From: Liolophura sinensis
Lineage: Eukaryota; Mollusca; Polyplacophora; Chitonida; Chitonidae
Length of the DNA: 64,000 nt
Reading direction: 5' to 3'
Assembly (NCBI RefSeq): GCF_032854445.1
Contig: NC_088301.1
Coordinates: forward strand, 56,116,316 to 56,180,315
Under the pieces are notes generated by a model. The model had not been told where the DNA came from and did no database searches. It saw only the letters and a program-made list of their open reading frames with translations. Positions 49,612-62,713 of the stretch are shown here, piece after piece (within the stretch, counting starts at the first letter, position 1; each line of letters begins with the position of its first letter). The position numbers and the translations under genes are program-made.

Positions 49612-50474
49612 CTAGGCGCTTGGTGATAGACAGAGCAGTGGAATCAAAGTGGTTAGAGGTTGTGGTTAATCTGAGAGTGCCTGCTATGAACCTCAAGACA
49701 AACCACCCCAGTGGAATGCATGGTATTCTGTCATGTGTTCAGTGGAGAGCCAGTGTAGTCAACCCTACTGCCTGAACCAGTCAGCCAGCCAGCCAGCCAA
49801 GCCAAGCCAGTCTGAGAGGCCAGGCCTACTACCCCCAGACACTCACTACCGGGGCCACAGGCCTGGAATGCAAGGCTCTGTTCCATCAAATACCAGAGAC
49901 TATTTCCACTACCAACACAGCTGATTTACCTATGATCCTATCACCAAACTGGGAAACCTCTCATCTATATTTGTACACATTCACATGTCTACAGAATTTG
50001 GACTATTTCAGGGAGAACATGCATCAGCCACACATTTGAACTGTTCAGTATGCTCAGTATTAGTGTTGAGGTATGTGTACAAGTATGCAAATAATATATA
50101 CTCAAGTATTTAATATACACAAAATTTTACAGCTGCTAAAATGATTTACATCAGCTAAACAGACATCTAAACTGTGTCTGTCTGTCTGTTTACCACATAC
50201 ATGTATAAAGCTATTTTAATTCTGATCAAGGCATTTCATGAATAGCATTCCTTTCGACTAAACTCTCCCAAACACCCAACATATCAGTATCAGTACCGAA
50301 TTCTGCATATCTGAATAACTCAATTATTTTCAGTGAATCTACTACATAAATTTGTTCAGTAATAACTTTAAATAACACATACTGTAAATATGAATTGCAT
50401 TCAGCAAAAGCTGATTTTAATTTAAAAATCTTGATCTTTAACCTGCGCTGTGCTTGCATATATATCTACATATC

Positions 50475-50497
50475 TATATATATATATATATATATAT
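50475..50497. repeat. (AT)n microsatellite
   Basis: Uninterrupted TATATATATATATATATAT run within an AT-rich stretch of intron 1. Confidence 0.85.
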
Positions 50498-51437
50498 GAA
50501 AAACAAATTATAACAGGTCACAGAGCATGTCTGGCCACATCAGAGGAATGTTGTCTGATCTGGACACATTATTTTATGACTTTTGTAAAGTTCATAAGAG
50601 CCCCTATCTGGGGAATACTCTTCAATATCTTATGAATTGTGTTTTTAAACTGCATCAGAAGTTACACTTAACTGGTTGAGTTTGGTGTTGACTTAGGGTA
50701 CATTTTGAAACCAGACTGGCTGTACCCTCAAGCTGTGGTTATGTTGGGACCCCTCTTTGTGAGACCCCCTCTGACATTTTTCAAAGTTAAGAGAGATCAG
50801 CTGCAATGGTTAGCCACAGACCTGGATGAATCCCACATGTCTCAGACTCAATGTCCAGGCCTGTCCATAACTAAGGCAGTCCATAGAAGGCCAGAAGGAA
50901 AATACACTAAAGCCATCCAGAACAAATTGCCCAAGACAGAATCTAAACCAACTGTAAACAAAGTCTTACCACAGAAGAAGTTGAAATGTGTATTTCCTCT
51001 CAAATAGAAGTAAGATTAGGTGATTTTTTTTTTTTTTTTTTTTTATTCAGTTACTAGCAGTGGTGTTGGAAGGAAACAAAAGCTGGGAGGGGCAACTATC
51101 AGTACATTAGGGAAGGGTCCAGGGGCTGCCTCAGCCCCAGGAGCTCTAGGACTAGATCGTCCTTGCTGAGATCTCACTTTTGGGCATCAAAACCTAGGAG
51201 TGACATACTAAAAACAAAAGAGCCTTAAAAGTTAACACAGTACATTAGTGGACGGGTCTGGGGGCACATTTACCCCCCTGATGCTCTGCAACCTTAGATT
51301 CCATAGACATATTACTGAGAAGATATTCAAAGGTAAGGCACCAAGATATTGGGTTTAAAGAGTATAGAGCCCTAAAAGTGAGACAATTAAAAAACCTTAA
51401 AAGATTAAAAGTGATGGGACAGGTGGGGTCTGAAAGA

Positions 51438-51701
51438 TTATTTATTCGATTGGTGTTTTACGCCGTATTCAAAAATATTTCACTTATACAACAGTGGCCA
51501 GCATTATGGTGGGAGGAAACCAGGCAGAGATCGGGGGGAACCCACGACCATCCACAGGTTGCTGCAAAACCTTCCCACTTACGGCCGGAGAGGAAGCCAG
51601 CATGAACTGGACTTGTATTCAGAGCGACTGCTTTGGTGAGAGGCTCCTAGGTCATTACGCTGCACTAGCACGCTAACCAGCTGAGCCACTGAGGCCATCT
51701 A
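51438..51701 (-). mobile_element. RUDI-like V-SINE, near full length with TSD
   Basis: A 264-bp copy with head (GTGGCCTCAGTGGCTCAGC on the minus strand), B box, V core and short tail. It is flanked by a perfect 12-bp duplication GGGTCTGAAAGA (51426-51437 and 51702-51713). It is inserted within a diverged local repeat (CAGTACATTAG near 51099 and 51238). Confidence 0.9.
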
Positions 51702-53210
51702 GGGTCTGAAAGAGTATGGAGGCAAAAACCGTCAAAAATTATTTTAGGAGTCGTGGTTCCAAGTGTAACATTGGCTCTACCTTTTTCATGACAGCTACAG
51801 CTATATGAGCATCTTTGGCCAATTTTTTTCGTGAAATGCTTTGTAAACAAGCCTTATCTGATCAACACAAAACAATGAATTTCAAAATTCTTGTGAATGA
51901 TTTCAAAACCAAAGCAAATCTCTCTCTAAATTGTATAGCAGCTAAAGTTGTGTATTTAGCCAGATGCAGTTAGAGATAAATAAGAATCAATCATGTATGC
52001 ACTTAATCTGTTTGATAAAAGAAAAAATGATTTTATCTACATGTACTCTTTGTTGCTCATTTTAGTAGAGAAAATGTAAAGGAAGAGACACTCCAGTATA
52101 TACTTTGCCTTTCCCAAGGGATCAAATTCTCTGTGGCACATAAAAAGTGGGGTGGGGGGAGAGGACATATTTGGGCCCCCACCACTTTAAAATCTGTATT
52201 TTTTTTTTCTTTTTACCCTGTTCAACAGACAACACTAGACCAAATGTATAAAACCTATCACTCATAATGTTTAAAAAGCTAAGTTTTTATTTCTGTATTG
52301 CTGCATACCAAAAACATAGCAAAACAGCAAACAATGAGAAAATCGAAAATGCCTCCATGTTATCAATACTAACCAATCAGGGGCAAGTTTTTCTTTTATT
52401 TGAGAAAGCAACTGTTTCTTCAGGTGTCACTTAAATCCTGTTTTTCCATTTAACCACATATAGAAGTGATGCAACATCACAAATTTGGTCTCCCTAATAC
52501 AACTCATCACGTCAGGGTCATATCTAGAGTCACTTCGGCTGTGGAAAATGTTTGGGCTCTCAAACTGTTTGTCGCCCAGACTAAATAAGCTGTATTAAAT
52601 CTAACAAGTAAATTAAACAAAAATATGGTTTGCTTATAAAAAATTAAGTTTTCATATAAATTTCTTTCATTTACAGACTTTAAAGCTCTCAGAAAGCATC
52701 AATTTGAGTTGCATTTTTAAAACTTCTTTATGCACAGTCACAATGTCAGCATTAAAGTTTGGGATAAGAACCTTTAATGTTTTTCTAGACGTGGCCCAGC
52801 CCATATTCTTTTAAGAATTCCAAATTAAAACTTGATTTATATAGTTACCAAAATAACCACTTTTCATTTGTTGTCTTTGGTTTTAGCACATAAATCTATT
52901 TTTTTCAGAAGGCTTAAGAAAATAATCAAGCTTTAATTACTCTTTCAGTTGTAATCAGTGTTCTTCTGAGGATCTCTGTTTCCAACAATTTATCACAAAT
53001 CACAGCAAGTGAAATCATAAATCTATAACCGATGAACAACATACTACTTATACTTTTTTCCAAGAAGCTATCAGATACTGACAAGTACCCTCTTTCAAGT
53101 TGATGTCAGTTTTACAAATTAGACATACATGTATTCTTATTATAACCATATATATTTTACAACCCTCGGCAGTCATGTCAATAACACTTTTAACGATAAA
53201 CGTTACTTTG

Positions 53211-53400
53211 TTATTTATTTGCTTGGGGTTTATAATGCAGTGCTCAGGAATTTTCCACCAAGATAATGTCAATGACTACAGAGAACAGCAGCCTTCAGGT
53301 ATATGATGTACCTTACTTGTCTGGCAAAAACCCACAATAGCCGGACCCACAATCACAGTTCACACCAGCTATACCAGGACTCAAGCCTTAAGGACTGACT
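53211..53400 (-). mobile_element. Diverged V-SINE-like remnant
   Basis: The plus strand starts TTATTTATTTGCTTGGGGTTTATAATGC and later shows CAAAAACCCACAATAGCCGG and CAGGACTCAAGCC, resembling tail, core and B box of the RUDI-like family but heavily mutated. Confidence 0.45.
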
Positions 53401-53689
53401 ATGGCATCTTTGGTACTTCAAAACACACGCTTTAACCAATGAAATGCCAGAATGAAGGAGCTGTTGTGATTAATCAATCAAAGTGTCTGTATTCAGTGTG
53501 CCTTGCAGGCTTAGAGTATTCTGGCAATACCATAGGTCATCACCTGAATGCTGTGAGAGTTCACTGGATGTCCTAATTAAGACTGCGTTGCACTAGCTGC
53601 AGTATTCAATATGATCAAGTTATTCATGGTATTTTCTACTGCAAAAGAAAGAAGAACTACCAACACCGTGAGATTGGCAACAGCTGGAT

Positions 53690-53940
53690 TTAAACATTCA
53701 ACCAACCACATTGGTATAAGTCAGGAGACCTCGGATCAACCCATGGCATGACATACAAGACACTTTAAAAATGGCACCTGTTGCTGTCTCGCTTGGTGCT
53801 CAGCTCTAAGAGATAAGAGCAAGGAAACAGGACTGGTTGGCCTGCTTTCAGTATAATGTGAATGAGAGTGAGTGAACTACATATCTAGTGTCTTTCATAA
53901 GTTACTTCAGGGCGGCAGCACTTTGGCGGCATTAGTCTAA
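53690..53940 (+). mobile_element. SINE, second family
   Basis: Shows a B-box remnant (GGATCAACCCATGG), then GAAACAGGACTGGTTGGCC, CAGTATAATGTGAATGAG and CTTCAGGGCGGCAGCAC. These match in order the minus-strand element at 19350-19632. The A box is not recognisable. Confidence 0.7.
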
Positions 53941-54452
53941 CGTTCTCTGACATCAGGTTTGACAAAATTCTGTTCGGTCATGGATGGTCCCACACCAACA
54001 TTAGAGAGCGCATCAGAGTGACGCAGTTGCAATGGCAGTTTGTCACGGCATTTGAGACAAAATTATCCATCAAATACATCCCCATAGCCTGAACTTTGCA
54101 GACATGCACTTACATATATGTTCCTTATCGTTTTGTCTGTGAATTTATCTAAAGTACAAAGTCAATCAGTTATTTCATAGGATGTGAGGGCTGCAGATTC
54201 TTTGGTCATGCTCAAAGCCACTCTCTGTACTCACAGCCTAGACATATTTGAAAAGGGCTGATTTTAAAAGGGATCACGCCCTGACGATGGTTTGGGAACA
54301 GCCTTGGCCCAACAAAATTTTGCCAAACCTAACATCAGAGCAACCTGATTATCTCTGGTGGCACTGGAAGGCATATTTTATGTATATAACAATACACCTA
54401 ATGACGATTCAACCCCAAGCATACATGATCAAATATTCAACCACATTAGTCA

Positions 54453-54632
54453 TTTTATTTATTCATTCACTTCAATGGTGTTGTACGGCTTACTCAAGAA
54501 TATTTCACTTATATGACCATGGCAAGCATTATGGCAGGAGGAAAACAGGCAGAGCCTACGATAAACCCACGATTATCCCAAGATTGCTGGCAGACCTTCC
54601 CACGTATGGCCGGAGAGGAAGCCAGCATGAGT
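54453..54632 (-). mobile_element. RUDI-like V-SINE, head missing
   Basis: V core and tail are present; the copy stops at GAAGCCAGCATGAG, before the tRNA head. Flanked by imperfect 10-bp duplications ACATTAGTCA (54443-54452) and ACATTGGTCA (54633-54642). It forms the middle of the longest open frame in the window (54248-54847), which is therefore not a gene. Confidence 0.82.
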
Positions 54633-56599
54633 ACATTGGTCAAGGGCCAGAAAATATTAGTCCCAATGGGCTGTGCAAGGTCCATAGTAATTTTGTAACT
54701 TACATGAGCTTATATATGAGTACATGTCCTCATACTTTCTGCAAACATTTCACATATACTATTTTTTTATACTGCTTACCACATGGGGACACAAATTTCA
54801 TGAAGTTATGTTGGTTTAGAGGAAAGTTACCCTGTGAAAATTGTTAGAAAGTGTCTGAAAAAAGTTACTTGGTTCATTAGGTGTTAAACACAGAATAACA
54901 AAAACAACTATTAAAACCAATCACAAATCAGCTAAACTGGGGAAACATGTATCAATCTTGACTTCAACAGTATTAAAATGGCTGCTCAATCTCCACTTTA
55001 TAAAAGCTCTGGAGATCTGTATAAAATAATGCATACAAATCACATCTTTAATGATGGTGTTAGATACATGATGTACCACTGATTTGATCTCTCATCACCA
55101 TGGATCAGGCCATTCTCCTTCACCATTACTACACTGTTTGTCCAAACAATGTAACAATGTAACACAGATACCAGAGAGCAGGGCAGTCTGGAAGATATAA
55201 CCTCTCCTGGACAGGGTTTTCATGACACCCCCTGAGATTCAGGATGAGACTGTATCAAGTCACACACACAGTATATGCCATAGGCAGAAAACAGTTCAAG
55301 TCTATTATCTCTGTAACAGTGTCTACTAGCTCACATGCCCTAAAATGCCTACTTGTACTTTATAAATAACCCTGTTGGTAATGAAACGGTTCTGTATCAG
55401 ACACAGAGTTTTTCATTTTTGGCTATTGACAAAGATGTATGGAAAATATACAAAATGCATTTTCAGTAGCCTATACACTGTACACTGCATGTATGATGCA
55501 CACATCATGTACTATCTAACAGACCAGTGTCCATATTATAGATATAGAACCTTTTCGTCTTCAAAATGTTTTGTTTTAATGAAATGTTTTCATAACTTTA
55601 TCTTTATTTCCTGGACAGACTTAGCTCAATTCACTTTTAATTTTAATAAGAAAAACTCAATTCTTATACTCAGTATATTTCAAGCCTAATCACCTCAAGC
55701 CATCCCTTCTCAAATGCCCCATTCAATATAAGCCTTCATCTCTCCCTTTTTCATTTACACACATAATCAATCCATTTTTCAAAGTCTCTCTTTCTAAACT
55801 TGATCTAATAAATCCGGTACTGTATACATATACAACATGCACTGAATTAATGACACAAGCAGGCATTATAGAGCCGAAATCAAAATTAGCTACAGTATAT
55901 AGTGTCTTCAGACTAAACCAGATGTTGATCACAGGAGCTGTCTGGAATCTGACCTGAGAAGCAAAAGGTCAATTTGTTTGGTATAAACAACTGATTTGTG
56001 GTCTTTCTGTGGCAGAGTTTCTAGCAAATTCATGTAAGTTTAGGTTCTGGCTGAGAACTTTCCAGTGATAACCTTATGACTTTAGTCATAGCTGGAATTC
56101 TTGTAAGTCAAAATGTGCCAACCCTGGCTCCTGTAAACAAGCCTATCTACATTTACAGCTGTTACAAACCATGACCATTATAAATATAGCCATGACTTGT
56201 AATCAGCAGACCATATATCCACTACATATATGTCTTTATCTCTTGTCAATTCAAGGTCTCAACTTGAACATCTGATCAAGAATTGAATCATCTAAATTCT
56301 GAGAGCCCCATCTTTCACATGAGCAGATTTCACAGGGTAACAGCAATATGAGAAAACATAGCTGTTAAAGCAGCAATGCCAGGGTTCAATGATTCTGGTC
56401 GATGCAGCATCACTTCCGGTTAATTGAATTGTGTCTTTATATGCACTGACATATAATCAACTTAATACAACCACTATATAGCAGGTACATGGAAATGTGC
56501 CAAATGTGGTAAATCCGGCACTGGACAATATTAAAAAGCATGCACGTTCTGTGTTTTTTCACACAGTTTAAGGATTTTCACCACACATACAACATATGT

Positions 56600-57700
56600 A
56601 CAGTTTTCCGTCACGTGGCCTGCAAAAATGGGGGAAATTGGGCTTTTCATGTTTTGATCACAATTTGCGCCAAAAATATACTTCGCCCAACAAAAATAAG
56701 ACCAGATTTGTCATCAGGACATCAAACTAAGTCAGGTAACATTTTTCAAATTTCCACAAATTTCTTCAAATTTTTTGTTTTCATGTGATGTAACTTCATA
56801 TGTATCAGTTAAAACCTAATTTGCATACATATTGTATCCTTTTCTCTCCAAATAGTCTCCAGGGAGCGTTTGTTAAGTGTGCTCAAATTTAAGTCAATCG
56901 GACACGGGTTTTGGAGAAAATGACTGTCAAATGTTTTCTCTTCAACCCAAAATGACCGCCAGATCACGTGACTCAGGTCACCCAACTCTTTACTCCTTAA
57001 AGTCCATCTCAGGGCCTGCCACATCCCTATAAGTTTGTAGAAGATTTTCAATTTGGAAAAATTTTAAAATGGTAATTTTTTTTTTTTTGCTATGTACTAC
57101 TTCCAGTTCGCTGACATTACCTACAGTTATGCAAAATTTGTCTCCTTGCCTGGGGATGAGGCCTTAAGATTGCGCCTCTAGCTTCATTGCTCCAGAAGAC
57201 ATACCCTCTTTGAGTCTTGATGGGGTCACTTTCGGTTTTGTAAGAATTGCATTCTCGGAATCATGGTCCAAAACAGCATCAGATAAGACTGTTTGTCGGA
57301 CATAATCTGGGGAAGTGTGGAAATAATTAACAAAAATCAAATTTTGTGGTGTAAAATCTTCAACCGAGAAAGTACCCAATCTCAACCTGAATGTCCCTAT
57401 GCTTTGTACAATTGCAGTTAAAATTTCAGCTCAATCGCATGAGTCATTGCTGCGGAGGCAATTTTTTTAGGTTTAGCACAAAATCCAATATGGCTGCTAA
57501 GTCACGTGACCAAACATTTCCAAAGCTAAGAGCACAACTTCAGATCCTTTCCTAAAACATACTGAAGTTTCAGAAATGTACCATGTCATTTTTTCACACA
57601 ATGTTTCACAAAATTGGTGAGAATAATAATAATAATCCAAAGAAATTCAATAGGGATTCAAGCCTGAATGGCCTGAACCCCTAAATACCAAGGGTTGAAA
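56600..57700. repeat. Probable interspersed repeat with internal duplication
   Basis: Two diverged modules about 537 bp apart share the order CTCAATCG or GTCAATCG, then a phrase like CAAAATGACCGCCAGATCACGTGAC (56950-56972) or CAATATGGCTGCTAAGTCACGTGACC (57486-57511). The text differs from the surrounding intron in style and codes for nothing recognisable. The family was not identified and the boundaries are approximate. Confidence 0.4.
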
Positions 57701-58164
57701 CTACCATAATTTCTCAACCTTTTCGGATATGAAAGAGCAACTTTCAGAGCAATTTATGCACATTTTTATTTTGATAGTGGAGACAAAACTACATTGGTTG
57801 GATTGCTCAGATTCAGGGCTTCACAAAAAGTATGATTTTATCAGCCAACATAGAATAAGACCTTCAAAATATGCTTGAATTAACACTTTGCAAATGTGCA
57901 AAAAGATTGAAAGAATTACAGCAACTGCATATTGTCACGGGCCAATATGACCAACTGTGAGTCCTTTGAGATCAGCTCTCATCAATATTAACTGGCTCTT
58001 CAGTTAATAAGAAAGAAAACATGATCAAACTGTTCTCTGATTTTAGTTTGAAATAAATATATACATGAAGCATTTAGTAAGCTGGGAAGACTTATTTTTA
58101 GATGATTGTTCATCACTGCAAGCCACTGGTAACTGAATTAAATCTTGATAAATAAAACATTGCT

Positions 58165-58417
58165 GGGGCATCCGGAGCCTATTGGAGACCCAGCAGCCTC
58201 TCACCAAGTCCAACTCATGCCAGCTTTCTCTCCAGTCATCCATGAGAAGGTCTTCCAGCAACCTGCGGATGGTCGACACACCCCCCTTCCAATGTCACCA
58301 CCCCGCCCCCGGGCCCTGCCTGTTTTCCCCATACTATAATGCTGGTCACCACCATATAAAAGTGAAATATTCTTGAGTACTGCATAGAACTCCAATCAAA
58401 TAAATAAATAAATAAAT
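58165..58417 (+). mobile_element. RUDI-like V-SINE, diverged with TSD
   Basis: Head degenerate (GGGGCATCCGGAGCC), V core altered by a C-rich insertion-like change (CACCCCGCCCCCGGGCCC), tail (AAAT)n. Flanked by AAAACATTGCT at 58154-58164 and 58418-58428. Confidence 0.85.
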
Positions 58418-60493
58418 AAAACATTGCTTGTTTAACTCTAAAGTCTTATTTATTTGAGAAAAGAAAAAGACTACATTATGATAATGCAGAACGTACAACA
58501 AATCAATTGTCCCTGTTATTCATGACCACTGTTTTCCCCTGTAGACTTAAATAAATAACAACTCTATCTGAGAAGATGATGTCTTTTCAGTATCAGTAGC
58601 TGTTTTCCCCTGTGGGGTCAAAGCGATCAGTGAAAAATATCAACTATTCTATCAGGTACTAAATTTAATTCTATATGCATATGACGAAGGGGATAACACT
58701 CCCAATGTCCATGTAGATCGATAGAGACATTGTACACATAAACATATAGGTTATAAATGTGCCTCATCCAACAGTTGTTGGTACATGGGAAAACATACTG
58801 CATTACTGAAATAACTAACACCTACATGCTACCTCCCATGAAAGGTTAGCTATTTCAAGCAGGGAAGTTGAGGTTGATACTTCAGCAACACAGGGAAATG
58901 ATCTGAATACCAGCATACTGTGAGCAATTACTGCAATTTTCATATTTTTGTTTTCTTTTATTTATTTTTTTATTTTTATTTTTTTTTTTCTTCTTGGTTG
59001 GTTAAATTATTTGGTGTCTTTTTTAAAAACATGCTTTATTTACTGTGTACTCAAATTTTTCAACTTTCATTTCAAAATTTGGCCAATCCAGTGAAGGTTT
59101 TCCAGATTCACACCAATATGATGTACAAAAAGTATTAATCCCTGAACTTTTATATACAACAGTGGTTATTTATAATAATATTCATATACATGTATATAAA
59201 AGTGAACTGCTGACAATACATTATCCAGTACAACAACTAAATGTATATAATCTAACTACTTATTAAACAATTATTCAAGGAATATGAAGATTAGTGTATT
59301 AATGAAGATTAGTGTATTAATGATGTAGCCAAATATGGAACAAATAAATACACATAGCCAGACAAATGGTGCATTCTTTTAAAAACAGACAAACTGGGAA
59401 AAGTTGGCAGTATATAGTCATTATAAAAAGTATCCAATTATCTAAAATAGGTGACCCCACCTCACACCCCTGATTTCACAACCCTAGCTCAAGTTTTTAA
59501 AGCTTTGATTGCGAATATCCTATTAAGGTAAACGACATTATACTATTACATAAATGCATTAGTCTAGAAAGTTTACATATTTCCATTAAAACAAAATTAT
59601 ATTTAATACTTAACAAGACTTCAAGAAAAATGTAGTCAGAAACAATTTGTATATAAACACTTTCAATGGAAGTTTTAATAAATAAATGCATTTTCTCAGC
59701 TGAATAAGCATCTATAGAGCAGCATCAAGAACATATCGCAAGTACCTTAGGTGATGGCGATTGCAGGGTAAACAGAATATGTATGTAATGCTTGTACGTC
59801 CAAGGTAGGGACTGGTCAATAAAATGATCAATTCACACACACAAATGAATCCACAAACACACCTTAAGGAAAGGTTGAGGAAGCAAGAATAATGGTAAGT
59901 ATTGTGCATATCATTATCTCTGTGATCAGTGGAGGCACACACTAGAGGCCCTCTTCATGTAACAAGTCAATCCAATTTACAGACAGCAGCGCCACCTACC
60001 AGAAATAATCTGAACTACATGACCACCTGCCTGGCATTCCTCACATTACTCACATAGTAACTGGTAGTAAGGTTCAGGCTTGGGGGAACATCAAGGCCCA
60101 CTCAGTTGTGAGCTCTAGTCTACTTAGCTCTCCTTAATTTTCTGTCGCTTAACGCGTTACATTCACCTTACGCTGTCAACAGATGCCTATTGTGTCTGAA
60201 ACTAGTTCCCTAGACTTCAACTTCCTATGGAAATAAAACACAGTGCTCTAAGACTGTGTGTTCATCACATAAGAACTTCTTTTCTCTTTTTCGTTTTTTC
60301 TTGTATTTTTTTACTGCTGTCATTTGTTTTGGTTACAAAAACCTGAACACCCTTTGCTTCTATCCATTCAACGAAATCCTAACAATGAAAAAGACATCCA
60401 ATAAAACAGCAAAAATACATCTATCAACGTTCATGTTATGTGCTTCTTTGGTCCTGGGCAAGAGAATTTCAGAAATATCTTCTTTTCTTTTTT

Positions 60494-60627
60494 TGACTGG
60501 TGTTTTACGCCATACTCAAGAATATTTCACTTATACGACGGCGGCCAGCATTATGGTGGGTGGAAACCGGGCAGAACCCGGGGGAAACCCACGACCATCC
60601 GCAGGTAGCTGACAGACCTTCCCACAT
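60494..60627 (-). mobile_element. RUDI-like V-SINE, partial
   Basis: V core and 3' domain are highly conserved (TTTCACTTATACGACGGCGG and CGGGCAGAACCCGGGGGAAA on the plus strand). The head is absent beyond GACCTTCCCACA, and the AAAT tail is replaced by a T-rich stretch. Confidence 0.85.
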
Positions 60628-62640
60628 AAAAAAGTAGTCAAAAAGTAGAAAACTTCATGAGATTCATGTGTTTTTAATAGTAATAAATTCTGACTTTACT
60701 CATATGATGATGTACACGTATAAATACATGTATGAGTCTGCATGTACATATAAGTGCAGGCACAACCTCTTAATAAGGAGAAGCAGACAATACTTCCTGC
60801 AATACAGAGACAGGCTCATACCAGCTGCATACAAGTGTATTTTTTCTCTCTATCTTTCTAATTGCCGTCTTAAGAAAAGTGACTGTAATCAGATAAGTAA
60901 ACGAGCAATTCTATCGTTCATCCCCTGTACAGCTCCCATGACCTAGCATTTCTCTGTTCCTCAAAGCATGTTTGATTTAGAATGATACAATGCAAATTTG
61001 ATTAACTGTACAATCTGATTTGCAACACACACTGTTTTCTCTTGCTGTCAGTGCTACAATACGCCTGTGTCTCGATCAAACAACAAAGTCCAGACGACAA
61101 CCAAAAGTGGAGAAAATGAGACAGAATCCCCTGTTACTGATGACTCAGTCCACTTTATTACCTCCCCATTCAATATCTGATATTATCACTGAGCTTTATT
61201 AAATTTAGACAGGGAGTCTTACACAAACCCCAGTGACCTCACTATCCTGCTGGCAAAACTTAAAATGCCACATCTATGTATTTTTTGTATAAAAACATTT
61301 TATCTACCCTCACTGCCAGACATACATGTGCAGTCAGACAACCCTTGACTAATTCGCTGCTCAAATAAACTGTCATACATGTATTTGTGTTTCATGTGGT
61401 AAAATATGTACTTGCAACATAAACACACATGATGCTAGTATTTTCAGAATAACATAAACTTAGCCATACCGGCAAAAAACATTTTATCGGTCTTGTAGGA
61501 TAGGATAGACAAAATCTTAGTGTCTTACATTACAGTTGAAGAGGGATGAACTTACCCAATAACAAAAAATTGATGAATTGTCAAAAGCCAAGAAAATATG
61601 GAGATTATACAGTCACAAAAGAAAATGTGATACATGTATTTGATAATGAAATAAAAAAAAAAATTATTCTTATGTAATAAATGTTAATGTACCACAAAAA
61701 ATATACACTGACTGTGTTGCACTTGTAGCCAGAAAATCTTACAAGGTGAATAACCTGTTACATGTGGTTTTGGACAGAGGCAATACTGAAGGAATAAGTC
61801 ACAGTTGGCAATACACATATGTGTACATTACAGTTTGTAACCTTATTGGTACACTATACATACATGATACATATCTGCTTAAAGTTACAATGGAAATGTA
61901 CATGTGAATTAAGTACCAATTTATTACACCCAACACACACACACACAAGTGATTCTCAAAATGACAGACAATTCTCTTTTATTCACTGAAGCAACAATTT
62001 TACAGATTTGTAACAGTCCTTATCCTGTAACAGACCAAGAGAGGTTAACTGAAAAATATTTTATCAAACGTAAAAATCTCAATTTAGCTTGTTCATACAT
62101 CAATGATAGAACTGGACCATATGTTTTGTTGCAATTCTATCATAACAGTATGTACACTATAGTAAGTCTACCCTGTATCTGCATGGACATTTTATAATAA
62201 AATAATTTCATATTTATTTTGCTTGTATATCATTAATCTTATTTATAAAAGGTTAAAAGAAGTTGAATTTTTTAGATGGCTTTGATGCACTAACACTGAA
62301 TATGACGTAAGGTGGTATCGAAATCGCACACTGAAGGACAAAGAAGATTTCTGACAGTTCACAGACAAAAGAGCCCCAGAGACGAGTCACAACTGTCTGT
62401 GGCAAGTTTCCTTGGCCGCTTTGTCATCTGTCGCCGAATTTAACTGTACCATAGTGGCCTAGTGACAACCCGACAGGCCGTTGCTGTCCTCAAGACAGAT
62501 GGGCTAACGCGAACAATACCGGCCTCGGTATACAGCCCTATACATGCACGAGCCGACGACCCCGACTGCACTGTAGGCCGATATCAACAGGGAAATTTAT
62601 CCAGGCCGACATACCACAGAATAAATGAGAGGATACTCAC

Positions 62641-62713
62641 TATTAGCCTCGTCTGTCTCCACCATGGAAGCTGCTCGTGAGAGGACATCGAGTGGAGTCT
62701 CCATAGGCTCCAT
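62641..62713 (-). CDS. VGLL4: VGLL4 exon 1: start and conserved N-terminus
   Basis: The first coding exon, 24 codons plus one base, reads MEPMETPLDVLSRAASMVET and DEAN, ending at donor AATA|GTGAGT. Vertebrate VGLL4 begins METPLDVLSRAASLV (from memory), so the identity is near certain. The second in-frame ATG (62704) corresponds to the vertebrate start; the first (62713) adds three residues. An in-frame TGA lies 36 bp upstream. The exon is phase 1 and forms an AGA arginine codon with exon 2. Confidence 0.95.

Larger units (their letters stand above)
28062..62640 (-). other. VGLL4 intron 1 (long transcript)
   Basis: 34.6 kb of AT-rich sequence. Contents I can support are two candidate alternative first exons, eight or more SINE copies or fragments, a purine-rich minisatellite, several microsatellites and poly-T runs (for example 21 T at 51024-51044), and a duplicated module at 56.6-57.6 kb. 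Minor unlisted SINE tail remnants occur at 29660-29703, 44612-44660 and 45472-45545. The remaining stretches show no recognisable gene. Confidence 0.7.
16875..62713 (-). other. VGLL4: VGLL4 gene, whole span
   Basis: Minus-strand gene from the start codon at 62713 to the inferred 3' end near 16875. There are five coding exons and four introns: 28062-62640 (34.6 kb), 21267-27886 (6.6 kb), 20355-20919 (565 bp) and 19010-20195 (1.2 kb). All introns have GT/AG ends, and the junction phases (1, 2, 1, 1) join without a stop into 993 bp, 330 aa plus stop. Vertebrate VGLL4 is about 290 aa. The protein family binds TEAD/Scalloped in the nucleus and opposes YAP/Yorkie; that role here is inferred from the conserved motifs. 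Two extra candidate first exons lie inside intron 1. The remaining intron sequence is AT-rich, with SINEs, minisatellite and microsatellites, and no other gene that I can support. Confidence 0.9.

Noticed and set aside
54248-54847. Longest open frame in the window (199 codons, plus strand)
   Set aside because: Its middle is the antisense reading of a RUDI-like SINE (SRIFHLYDHGKHYG..), the flanks have no recognisable domain, and no splice context supports it.
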